Positions 1 to 6,126 of a stretch of DNA of 6,648 bases are shown one piece after another. Position numbers and translations under genes: made by a program. Location: assembly GCA_945874515.1 (NCBI GenBank), contig CAMCHA010000152.1:1-6648 (forward strand). Reading direction: 5' to 3'. This DNA is from Asaia bogorensis (GTDB lineage: Bacteria; Pseudomonadota; Alphaproteobacteria; Acetobacterales; Acetobacteraceae). Below the pieces are notes generated by a model. It worked only from the letters and a program-made list of their open reading frames with translations. It made no database searches and had not been told where the DNA came from. Positions within the stretch are counted from its first letter, which is position 1, and every line of letters begins with the position of its first letter.

Positions 1-2
1 GA

Positions 3-50
3 TCCGACTCAGGGTTCGGCACAGACCAGGATTTGATCTGGGGCGGGTGA
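3..50 (+). CDS. Possible C-terminal tail of an upstream gene (partial)
   Basis: Reading from base 3, a frame stays open for 15 codons and stops with TGA at 48-50. The tail would end in GTDQDLIWGG. Twelve of the 15 third positions are G or C, which fits coding use in this window. The competing frame from base 1 stops at 34-36 and has a flatter third-position composition. If real, the gene would end 19 bases before the SMP-30-like gene and could be in an operon with it. I do not recognise the product, and so short a fragment proves little. Confidence 0.25.
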   Translation, partial: SDSGFGTDQDLIWGG

Positions 51-69
51 AACGGTGTTGGATTAGGAA

Positions 70-963
70 ATGTTTTTTCCTACCCCCAAGGAGCTCCCGC
101 TCCGCCCCTTCGCCCGCCTGCCGGATCGCTTGCGGAATCTGCGCCGATCTTCGTGGGCGGATGCCAATCGCGCCGGTGCGCCGATTGACAGTTTCCTGGA
201 AGGCCCCTGCTTTGATCGCGCGGGGCGCTTCCTGGTCACGGATATTCCAAATGGCCGCATCCTGCTGGTGGGGCCTGGCCAAGCCTGGGAAGTGCTGACG
301 GAATATGATGGCTGGCCAAATGGCCTTGCCCTGGGCGCCGATGATGCGCTGCTGATTGCCGATTATCGCCATGGTTTGCTGACGCTTGATCCGGCGCGCG
401 GTTCCATCACCCCCTTGCTGGAAACCGTGGGAAGTGAGGGTTTTCTTGGCCTCAATGATGTCACGCTTGGGCCGCAGGGCACGATTTTCTTCACCGATCA
501 AGGCCAAACCGGCCTGCAGGACCCGCGCGGGCGGGTTTATCGGCTTGCCGCCGATGGGCGGCTTGATCGGCTGATCTCCAATGGCCCAAGCCCGAATGGC
601 ATAGCGCTGAACAAGGCGGGGTCGCATTGCTATGTAGCGATGACCCGTTCTTGTGAGGTTTGGCGCTTCGCCCTTCGCGCGGACGCCATTGTGGGCAAGG
701 CCAATCTGTTCTTCCGCACACCCGCCGGCACGTCAGGGCCGGATGGCATGGCGGTGGATGTGCATGACCGACTGTTCATCGCCAATCCCGGCCATGGCAT
801 GGTCTGGGGCGTGGATGCGCATGGCGTGCCGCTTTTCGCGCTGGACTGCCGGCCCTTTGGCCGCATGCCGACCAATTGCTGCTTCGCGCCGGATGGGATC
901 ACGTTGTTGATCACGGAAAGCCAATCCGGCCAGGTTCTGGCGGCAGAGATACCGCTGCCCTGA
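70..963 (+). CDS. SMP-30/gluconolactonase/LRE family protein (sugar-lactone-type hydrolase)
   Basis: A 297-residue six-bladed beta-propeller of the SMP-30/gluconolactonase family, whose characterised members are metal-dependent lactonases acting on sugar lactones. The usual metal ligands can be placed by motif: E44 in LEGP (43-46), N176 in PNG (175-177) and D225 in PDGMAVD (224-230). N129 in GLNDV fits the substrate-side Asn. Length is normal for the family and no signal peptide is seen, so it is probably cytoplasmic. ATG at 70 is the first possible start, because TAG at 64-66 closes the frame just upstream. The N-terminus (WADANR, then DSFLEGP) looks like a family start. The ribosome site is poor: GGA at 60-62 lies 7 bases away and AGGA at 65-68 is too close. 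The actual lactone cannot be told from sequence. The gene converges on cysN/C and has no evident tie to sulfur metabolism. Confidence 0.88.
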   Translation: MFFPTPKELPLRPFARLPDRLRNLRRSSWADANRAGAPIDSFLEGPCFDRAGRFLVTDIPNGRILLVGPGQAWEVLTEYDGWPNGLALGADDALLIADYRHGLLTLDPARGSITPLLETVGSEGFLGLNDVTLGPQGTIFFTDQGQTGLQDPRGRVYRLAADGRLDRLISNGPSPNGIALNKAGSHCYVAMTRSCEVWRFALRADAIVGKANLFFRTPAGTSGPDGMAVDVHDRLFIANPGHGMVWGVDAHGVPLFALDCRPFGRMPTNCCFAPDGITLLITESQSGQVLAAEIPLP

Positions 964-979
964 CTTGCATAACTGACCT

Positions 980-1005
980 GCGAAGCGCTGCAGGCCCGGC
1001 TTCGC
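980..1005. terminator. Hairpin between convergent genes (weak bidirectional terminator candidate)
   Basis: A perfect 7-base inverted repeat, GCGAAGC (980-986) and GCTTCGC (999-1005), encloses a 12-base loop. It begins 16 bases after the SMP-30-like stop codon and touches the cysN/C stop codon (1006-1008, minus strand), filling most of the 42-base convergent gap. Neither strand has a T-run after the stem, so this is not a canonical intrinsic terminator. It may act with Rho, or simply protect the 3' ends. Confidence 0.3.
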
Positions 1006-2868
1006 TCAACCGGCGCGGATCAGGCCCCGAAGGTGGCTCAGCACAATGTCAGACGTCTGTTCAGGCGAATCGCTGGCGGTATTGATGCGCAATTCGGGAT
1101 TTTCCGGCGGCTCATAAGGGCTTGAAATGCCGGTGAAGTTTTTAATCGCCCCACTCATTGCCTTGGCGTAAAGGCCCTTGGGGTCTCGGCGCACGCACTC
1201 CTCGATCGGGGTATCCACGAAGACCTCGATGAATTCATCCTGATCAAATAATTCGCGCACCATCCGGCGTTCAGCGCGGAAGGGGGAGATGAAGCTGCAC
1301 AGCACGATCAGGCCCGCATCCACGAAAAGCTTCGCAACTTCGCCCACGCGGCGGATGTTCTCCACGCGATCCTGATCTGTGAAGCCAAGGTCGCGGTTCA
1401 GCCCATGGCGGAGATTATCGCCATCCAGCGCATAGGTGTGTCGCCCTTGTGCATGCAAGGCTTGTTCGACCAGCTTGGCAATGGTGGATTTGCCGGAGCC
1501 AGACAGGCCGGTGAACCACAACACCAGTGGCTTTTGGTGATCGAGAGCAGCGCGCGCATGCTTGTCAACCAGGAACTGCTCGGCATGGATATTGGTGGCG
1601 CGCCGCAACGGGAAGTCCACCATGCCAGCGCCCGCGGTGCGGTTGGTAAAGCGGTCAACCAGGATGAACGCCCCGGTCGCGCGATTTTCAACAAAGGGAT
1701 CAAGCGCGACGCGGGTCGCAAGCGAGAGGTTGCAGAAGGCGATCTCGTTCATGTCGAGCTTCTTCGCCGGCGCTTGTTCCAGGGTGTTGATGTCCACGCG
1801 GTGCTTGATGGAGGTGACAGAAGCGGCCGTCCAAATATTGCCGATCCGCATCATATATTGGCGGCCCGGCAGCAAAGGCTCCTCATCCATCCAAAGCAGA
1901 TGGGCGGCGAATTGGTCGGTAACGTCGGGCCGGTCAGCGGATGGTGCGAGAAGATCGCCACGCGCGACGTCAACTTCATCAGCAAGGCAGATCGTAACCG
2001 CTTCTCCTGCCGCGGTGGTGGCCTGGTCGCCATCCGGACCAAGAATGCGTGCAACACGGCTTTCCTGGCCCGATGCCGCCACCACCACGCCGTCACCAAC
2101 CGCGATCTTCCCCGACGCCACGGTGCCGGAGAAACCACGGAAGTCGAGGTTAGGGCGGTTCACCCGCTGTACGGGGAAGCGGAATGGCTTGCTCGCCGCG
2201 TCTTGATCTACGTCCACACTCTCAAGATGATCCATCAGCGTCAGGGCGCGGTACCAGGGAGTATTGCCACTGTGCTGGGTAATATTGTCACCAAAACGTG
2301 CCGAAACCGGAATGGGCACCAATGAGGTGAAGCCAAGGCCAGAGGCAAAGGTTGCCCAATCGCCAACAATCCGGTCGAAGGTCGCTTGGTCGAAATTGAC
2401 CAAATCGATCTTGTTCACCGCCAGCACAACATGGCGGATGCCTAGCAGCGAACAGATGTAAGTGTGGCGCTTGGTCTGCGTCAGCACACCCTTGCGCGCA
2501 TCGGCAAGTATGATGGCAAGGTCGGAATTCGAGGCGCCGGTTGCCATGTTGCGTGTGTACTGTTCGTGGCCGGGTGTATCGGCGACGATAAAGCTACGCT
2601 TCGGGGTAGCAAAAAAGCGGTAAGCGACATCTATGGTGATGCCTTGCTGGCGTTCTGCCTCAAGCCCATCAACCAACAACGCAAGGTCAATATCCTCACC
2701 CACCGTGCCGTGCTTGCGGCTATCCTTCGCGACGGTGGCGAGCGTATCGTCCATAATGAGGCGACTGTCATACAACAGTCGCCCGATCAGCGTAGACTTG
2801 CCGTCATCCACCGAACCGCAGGTCAGGAAGCGCAGGAGAGAGTGGGAAACTTCGATCCCCGTCTTCAT
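1006..2868 (-). CDS. cysNC: Bifunctional sulfate adenylyltransferase subunit 1 / adenylylsulfate kinase (CysN-CysC fusion)
   Basis: A 620-residue fusion protein for sulfate activation in the cytoplasm. The N-terminal part (about 1-435) is the CysN GTPase, which with CysD forms APS from ATP and sulfate. It carries the P-loop GSVDDGKS (18-25), the GITIDVAYR switch region (76-84), DTPGH (97-101), NKID (152-155) and SA (189-190), followed by EF-Tu-like beta-barrel domains. The C-terminal part (about 445-620) is APS kinase, making PAPS from APS and ATP. It has P-loop GLSGSGKS (454-461), DGDNLR (482-487), the catalytic-serine segment FISPFR (526-531), DPKGLY (562-567) and [11 protein letters not shown] (578-588). 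All expected motifs are present, so both activities should be intact. The ATG at 2868 shares one base with the cysD stop (TGATG), with AGGG 9 bases upstream, indicating translational coupling. Such fusions (NodQ-like) are known in alphaproteobacteria. Confidence 0.97.
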   Translation of the reverse strand: MKTGIEVSHSLLRFLTCGSVDDGKSTLIGRLLYDSRLIMDDTLATVAKDSRKHGTVGEDIDLALLVDGLEAERQQGITIDVAYRFFATPKRSFIVADTPGHEQYTRNMATGASNSDLAIILADARKGVLTQTKRHTYICSLLGIRHVVLAVNKIDLVNFDQATFDRIVGDWATFASGLGFTSLVPIPVSARFGDNITQHSGNTPWYRALTLMDHLESVDVDQDAASKPFRFPVQRVNRPNLDFRGFSGTVASGKIAVGDGVVVAASGQESRVARILGPDGDQATTAAGEAVTICLADEVDVARGDLLAPSADRPDVTDQFAAHLLWMDEEPLLPGRQYMMRIGNIWTAASVTSIKHRVDINTLEQAPAKKLDMNEIAFCNLSLATRVALDPFVENRATGAFILVDRFTNRTAGAGMVDFPLRRATNIHAEQFLVDKHARAALDHQKPLVLWFTGLSGSGKSTIAKLVEQALHAQGRHTYALDGDNLRHGLNRDLGFTDQDRVENIRRVGEVAKLFVDAGLIVLCSFISPFRAERRMVRELFDQDEFIEVFVDTPIEECVRRDPKGLYAKAMSGAIKNFTGISSPYEPPENPELRINTASDSPEQTSDIVLSHLRGLIRAG

Positions 2869-3767
2869 CAGAAGTATCCCTCACGCTTCTTCCGTTCCAT
2901 CGAAGCTTCCTGGTCCTTATCAATCAGGCGCCCAGCACGCTCACTCACGCGGCTTTCGCGCAATTCGCGGAGGACCTGCTCGATGGTCTCAGCGCGGCTC
3001 TCATGCGCCGCCGTGAGCGGCCAGTCTCCCATGGTGCGGAAACGCACCCACAACGCCTCAACGCTTTCCCCGGCGGCGAGCGGGATGCGGTCATCGTCGC
3101 GCATGATCAGCATCCCTTCACGCCGGACGATCGGCCTCCGCGCCGCGTAATAGAGTGGGACGATCGGGATATTCTCGGCGGCGATGTAGTCCCACACGTC
3201 GAACTCGGTCCAGTTTGACAGTGGGAAGACGCGCATCCCTTCACCCTGGTTGATCCGCGTGTTGAAAAGCCCCCAAAGCTCCGGACGCTGATTGCGCGGT
3301 TCCCAAACATGGCCGGCAGAGCGGTGGCTGAAGATGCGTTCCTTGGCGCGGGCCTTTTCCTCATCACGGCGGGCGCCGCCGATCGCCGCATCAAAGCCGT
3401 GCTTGTCGAGCGCCTGCTTCAGCGCCTCGGTGCCCATGACGTTCATATGCACCTGGCTGCCATGCTCGATTGGGTTGATCCCACGCGCCAAGCCTTCGGG
3501 GTTGGTGTGCACAATAAGATTCAGCCCGAGTTCTGCCGCGCGGCGATCGCGGAAATCGAGCATGGCGCGGAAATCCCAACCGGTGGCGATATGCAGGCAG
3601 GGGAAGGGCAGCTTGCCGGGCGCGAAGGCCTTCATGGCAATATGCAGGACGACAGAACTATCCTTGCCAATCGAATACAGCAGAACGGGGTTACGGAAGC
3701 TCGCCGCTGTCTCCCGCAGGATCCCGATCGCTTCGGCTTCCAATTGGCGCATACGCGGCGTAAGCAA
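2868..3767 (-). CDS. cysD: Sulfate adenylyltransferase subunit 2 (CysD)
   Basis: The 299-residue catalytic subunit of ATP sulfurylase, which adenylates sulfate to APS together with the GTPase CysN encoded next. It is a PP-loop enzyme with SIGKDSS at 32-38, the conserved block [18 protein letters not shown] at 130-147, NQRPELW (159-165), the FPLSNWTE stretch (181-188) and the typical C-terminal ending KREGYF. Length is normal. The start is a TTG at 3767-3765, supported by AAGGGG at 3779-3774 with a 6-base spacer. An ATG at codon 6 (3752) lacks a site at suitable distance. One oddity is that the usual HVDT-W-KF motif reads HIATGWDF (59-66), replacing the normally conserved Asp with Ala at residue 61. 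It overlaps cysN/C by one base and is preceded by an 86-base gap that probably holds its own promoter. Confidence 0.97.
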   Translation of the reverse strand: MLTPRMRQLEAEAIGILRETAASFRNPVLLYSIGKDSSVVLHIAMKAFAPGKLPFPCLHIATGWDFRAMLDFRDRRAAELGLNLIVHTNPEGLARGINPIEHGSQVHMNVMGTEALKQALDKHGFDAAIGGARRDEEKARAKERIFSHRSAGHVWEPRNQRPELWGLFNTRINQGEGMRVFPLSNWTEFDVWDYIAAENIPIVPLYYAARRPIVRREGMLIMRDDDRIPLAAGESVEALWVRFRTMGDWPLTAAHESRAETIEQVLRELRESRVSERAGRLIDKDQEASMERKKREGYF

Positions 3768-3823
3768 AGTATACCCCTTACAACTTCTGGATCATCCAAA
3801 TAATTGTTGATACACTGAGACCA
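3768..3823 (-). promoter_or_regulatory. AT-rich leader, probable promoter region of cysDNC
   Basis: This stretch between the Usp-side hairpin and the cysD start is clearly richer in A and T than its surroundings (for example ATCAACAATTATTTGG on the minus strand). That fits a promoter for the two sulfate-activation genes. No convincing -35/-10 pair with 16-18 base spacing stands out. The best -10 look-alike, TATACT, abuts the start codon and overlaps the ribosome-site spacer. I see no riboswitch that I can name. The promoter is inferred from composition and position only. Confidence 0.25.
3774..3779 (-). promoter_or_regulatory. Ribosome binding site deciding the TTG start of cysD
   Basis: On the minus strand AAGGGG (3779-3774) is followed by the spacer TATACT (3773-3768) and then TTG. 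The 6-base spacing suits the TTG. The alternative ATG at 3752-3750 would lie 21 bases away. The frame stays open upstream only to a TGA at 3794-3792, and no better start lies in between. Confidence 0.5.
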
Positions 3824-3857
3824 TTAGCGCGGCATGAAGGACCGAAGCCGCGCCTAA
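3824..3857 (-). terminator. Hairpin overlapping the usp stop codon (terminator candidate)
   Basis: Read on the minus strand, TTAGGCGCGGC (3857-3847) and GCCGCGCTAA (3833-3824) pair as a GC-rich stem with one bulged G and a 13-base loop. The TAG stop codon of the stress-protein gene (3856-3854) lies within the 5' arm. Only a mixed, moderately AT-rich stretch follows the stem, without a T-run. The hairpin could end or attenuate transcription from the upstream trio before cysD, or stabilise its 3' end. Confidence 0.38.
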
Positions 3858-4360
3858 GTCACCCGATCCAATTCCTGTTCCGTCATGCCGCCCGGCACCA
3901 GCGCCATGGGGATTTTCAGGCGTGACGCATGCCGCCCCGTCAGCGCAGCAATCAACGGCCCCGGCCCGCCGCTGCCCGTCGCCATGGCCAGCACCAGGAT
4001 GGAAATACGCGGGTCTTCTTCGATCAGCGCCAGCAATTCCTCGCGCGCTTCGCCTTCGCGGATGATCAGCATGGGCATGCCGCCCGTAATTTCACTGACA
4101 TGAGAAGCAAGGCCAGCCAGTAGCCGCTCAGCCTCCGCACGGCGTTCTTCCTGCATCATCACGCCAACGCCAGCCCATTCCACCAGCCCCACCGGTTCCA
4201 GCACCCGCAGCAAGGCCACGCGCCCACCGCCCTTGCGGGCGCGCAGGCACGCATAGCGCAAGGCCACCGCCTGTTCGGCGCTGTCATCCACCACCACCAG
4301 GAAAACGCGATCCCGTTTGGCTTTGGTGGCGGCAGCGGCGGCTTCTTCGGAACCGGTCAT
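3854..4360 (-). CDS. Divergent universal stress protein (UspA family)
   Basis: A 168-residue single-domain Usp-fold protein, presumably a cytoplasmic nucleotide-binding dimer. A low-complexity Ala-rich start (about 1-15) is followed by a first strand ending in VVVDDS (22-27), matching the Usp nucleotide-binding entry. Near the C-terminus, G129-x2-G132-x9-G142 matches the Usp ATP-binding spacing G-2x-G-9x-G-(S/T), except that the last position is Arg143. The PGPL at 133-136 inside that loop marks a divergent subgroup. The start chosen is the ATG at 4360, with AGGAG at 4371-4367 and a 6-base spacer. It sits in a TAATG overlap with the previous gene. The frame runs on upstream to 4420, but that extension lies inside the neighbouring gene and is probably not translated. 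Context suggests a regulatory or accessory role for the adjacent TSUP permease. The exact function is unknown. Confidence 0.85.
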   Translation of the reverse strand: MTGSEEAAAAATKAKRDRVFLVVVDDSAEQAVALRYACLRARKGGGRVALLRVLEPVGLVEWAGVGVMMQEERRAEAERLLAGLASHVSEITGGMPMLIIREGEAREELLALIEEDPRISILVLAMATGSGGPGPLIAALTGRHASRLKIPMALVPGGMTEQELDRVT

Positions 4361-5106
4361 TAATTTCTCCTGAACAGCACGCTGCCGAGCCAGCCGGCCA
4401 GCGCAGCCAAGACAATACATAGCACGCCGTAAAGCAGCGGCTGACCGCGGGCGAGCGAGGCAATCTCGGCCGCTGTGCCCACGCGCTCCACCCGCAGCGA
4501 CAATTCCTGCCGCGCAATCACGCGGTTCTCGCGCACCAGCAAAACCTCAATCTGATAATCCCCGGTCTGTACAGTGTCGGGGAAGGCGATGCGCGCACTG
4601 AACAGGCGCTCCCCGGCACGGGAAACCGGCGAGGCATATTCCTGCCAGCGCCCATCGGCCTGCTTCAGTTCAAGCAAGGCAGCACGAAAAGCCGGGTTGC
4701 GATTGCCTTCGTTTCGCAGGCGCAGATTGTCAAAACCCAGGCGATATTGCCGCCGTTCTTCCTCAGGCAGGATTTCCCAGACGCGGCGCGTGCCAGCCAA
4801 GGCATAAAAGCCCGGCACCTCCGGAAAGCGCGTGGAAGGGCCATTCAGCCAAATCCCCAGCACATTGATCTTGCGGCGCACCACCACGCCCTGGGTCGGG
4901 CCGGTTGCGACCACGATCAAATCTTCTGGCGGATCGCCGCCCAAGGGGTTTTGCGTCGCGCCAAAAACCAGAACAGATGCGCCGGTAAAGCCGGTGGAGA
5001 TCTCAACCCTATCTGTTGAAAGCTCGGCCGTGATGGGCGATGCCGAAGCCATGCCGGCCCCCAAAAGGCTGCCCAACACCCATAATGTGCGGGCGAGCGC
5101 CTTCAT
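4360..5106 (-). CDS. TIGR02186-type exported, membrane-anchored protein
   Basis: A 248-residue protein that I recognise as the uncharacterised TIGR02186 family, found in alphaproteobacteria next to TSUP permeases. A signal peptide is clear: K2/R6, a hydrophobic core at about 8-20 and a likely cleavage after ASA (20-22). The body (about 23-220) is polar with many beta-prone segments, including STDRVEIS (30-37), LVFGA (46-50) and VVRRKINVLGIW (75-86). One hydrophobic helix (about 223-245) and an RRN tail end the protein. This predicts a periplasmic domain held by a single C-terminal anchor. No catalytic motif is apparent. The ATG overlaps the TSUP stop by 4 bases (ATGA, 5106-5103) and the preceding bases lack a Shine-Dalgarno match, so translation is probably coupled to the permease. 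A role as its periplasmic partner is plausible but not shown. Confidence 0.8.
   Translation of the reverse strand: MKALARTLWVLGSLLGAGMASASPITAELSTDRVEISTGFTGASVLVFGATQNPLGGDPPEDLIVVATGPTQGVVVRRKINVLGIWLNGPSTRFPEVPGFYALAGTRRVWEILPEEERRQYRLGFDNLRLRNEGNRNPAFRAALLELKQADGRWQEYASPVSRAGERLFSARIAFPDTVQTGDYQIEVLLVRENRVIARQELSLRVERVGTAAEIASLARGQPLLYGVLCIVLAALAGWLGSVLFRRN
4361..4371 (-). promoter_or_regulatory. Ribosome binding site fixing the usp start
   Basis: The minus strand reads AGGAG (4371-4367), AAATTA (4366-4361), then ATG at 4360. The site lies within the last codons of the upstream gene, whose TAA shares its final A with the ATG. This favours the 168-residue protein over a longer in-frame version starting at 4420. 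Confidence 0.65.
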
Positions 5107-6017
5107 GAGATGGGGCTGATGGTAAAGGCGCGGCTTGGCGTTTGCAGCAGGTTCCAGGCAAGGCCGATAGCAACAGACAGCACCAAAAGCCCGAGCAGGG
5201 CACGGGTTTCCTCGCCCCGCAGCTTGGTGCCCATGGCGGCGCCAAACTGCGCGCCCGCCACACCACCAACCAGCAGCAACATGGTCAGCACAATATCCAC
5301 GCTGCCCACCTGCCAGGCTTGCAACAGCGTGACATTGGCCGAGACGAAAACCACCTGAAACAGGGATGTGCCAATCACAATCGCGGTCGGCATGCCGAGG
5401 ATATAGATCATGGCCGGCACCAGCATGAAGCCACCGCCCACCCCCATGATGGCGGAAAGCATGCCAATGCCAAAGCCGATCAAAAGCGGCGGAATCACCG
5501 AAATATACAGCCTGGAATCACGAAAGCGCAGCTTGAAGGGCAGGCCATGCAGCCAGGTATGCTCATGAAGCTTCCGTCGCGGCGCCGTTCCGCGCCGGCG
5601 CCGGAGCAGCGCTGTGACGCTTTCACGCACCATCAAGGCGCCAACAATGCCAAGGATCACTACGTAGAAAAGTGAGACCGCAACATCCACCTGGCCCCAA
5701 CGCTTCAAAAGCGCGAAAATCTGAACGCCAAGTGCGGAACCCAGCAGCCCACCCGCGAAAAGCGTAAGCCCCATCCGCCAATCCACATTGCCGCGCCGCC
5801 ATTGCGCAATCAGGCCAGAAACGGAGGCACCCAGTGTTTGATTGGCGCCGGAAGCCACCGCGACGGCGGAGGGAATGCCGATCAGCATCAAAAGCGGCGT
5901 CAGCAGAAAACCGCCGCCCACCCCGAACAAGCCCGAAAGCCAGCCCACGCCAAAGCCGATGCCAAGCAGCAGCAGGGCATCTACACTCATTTCAGCGATA
6001 GGCAGGTAGACCTGCAT
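5103..6017 (-). CDS. TSUP (TauE/SafE) family anion permease
   Basis: A 304-residue inner-membrane permease of the TauE/SafE/YfcA/TSUP family, whose members move sulfite, sulfoacetate or other sulfur-containing anions. The family's internal duplication is plain: SGLFGVGGGFLLTPLL at 28-43 and SAIMGVGGGFMLVPAM at 188-203, each followed by a second helix (SGANQ at 56-60; GTSLFQ at 216-221). Hydrophobic segments are seen at about 14-32, 34-50, 84-105, 112-130, 172-192, 194-212, 216-236, 242-262 and 273-291. A basic, His-containing cytoplasmic or periplasmic loop lies at 138-166. The start is ATG at 6017 with GGAA at 6026-6023. The frame is open to 6245, but that would overlap the MFS gene by 119 bases and add a non-family leader. 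The downstream partner overlaps by 4 bases. The substrate cannot be read from sequence. Nearby cysDNC hints at a sulfur oxyanion. Confidence 0.92.
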   Translation of the reverse strand: MQVYLPIAEMSVDALLLLGIGFGVGWLSGLFGVGGGFLLTPLLMLIGIPSAVAVASGANQTLGASVSGLIAQWRRGNVDWRMGLTLFAGGLLGSALGVQIFALLKRWGQVDVAVSLFYVVILGIVGALMVRESVTALLRRRRGTAPRRKLHEHTWLHGLPFKLRFRDSRLYISVIPPLLIGFGIGMLSAIMGVGGGFMLVPAMIYILGMPTAIVIGTSLFQVVFVSANVTLLQAWQVGSVDIVLTMLLLVGGVAGAQFGAAMGTKLRGEETRALLGLLVLSVAIGLAWNLLQTPSRAFTISPIS

Positions 6018-6051
6018 CGCGATTCCAATCAGTCCAAACGTGAGCCTTACG

Positions 6052-6061
6052 CGAAGCTTCG
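6052..6061. repeat. Perfect 10-base palindrome CGAAGCTTCG upstream of the TSUP gene
   Basis: CGAAGCTTCG is self-complementary over its whole length and lies 35 bases upstream of the TSUP start, next to the hairpin at 6063-6085. Its position would suit a dimeric regulator's operator, but it is short and no second copy flanks it, so it may be chance. Confidence 0.2.
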
Positions 6062-6062
6062 A

Positions 6063-6092
6063 CCTTGCGGTGCAAACTCGCAAGGATTTTTT
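6063..6092 (+). terminator. Intrinsic-terminator-like hairpin with T-run facing the plus strand
   Basis: CCTTGCG (6063-6069) and CGCAAGG (6079-6085) form a perfect 7-base stem, extendable by a G-U pair, with a 7-9 base loop. On the plus strand this is followed by A and six T residues (6087-6092), the classical layout of a factor-independent terminator. On the minus strand, where all neighbouring genes lie, the T-run becomes an A-run before the hairpin. The stem could still close off MFS transcripts, since it starts about 41 bases after that stop codon, but it would lack the U-tract. Confidence 0.5.
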
Positions 6093-6126
6093 AGGCGTCT
6101 TACAAGGCAGGAATGCGGCAAGTGTT

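Noticed and set aside
1405..2325. A 306-codon plus-strand open frame inside cysN/C
   Set aside because: It lies wholly antisense to a gene with complete CysN and CysC motifs, has no recognisable domain, and is a frame shadow common in GC-rich DNA. The other open frame at 1562-2206 is rejected for the same reason.
3768..3773. TATACT as a -10 element for cysD
   Set aside because: It touches the start codon and forms the ribosome-site spacer, so a transcript from it would lack the site. No -35 box sits at 16-18 bases.
3292..3810. Two plus-strand frames of about 165-170 codons across cysD
   Set aside because: They are antisense to a fully conserved cysD, and their predicted proteins resemble nothing I know.
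3768..3853. A SAM-type or other sulfur-related riboswitch before cysD
   Set aside because: The 86-base gap is short and I could not match conserved core elements of any riboswitch class. Only the stop-codon hairpin is evident.
4361..4420. A 20-residue extension of the stress protein
   Set aside because: It lies inside the TIGR02186 coding end, while ATG at 4360 has a strong AGGAG site and a typical TAATG overlap.
6002..6015. Inverted repeat GCAGGT-AG-ACCTGC as a possible operator
   Set aside because: It falls in codons 1-6 of the TSUP gene, where codon choice for Met-Gln-Val-Tyr-Leu-Pro readily gives it. A 2-base spacer cannot form an RNA hairpin.
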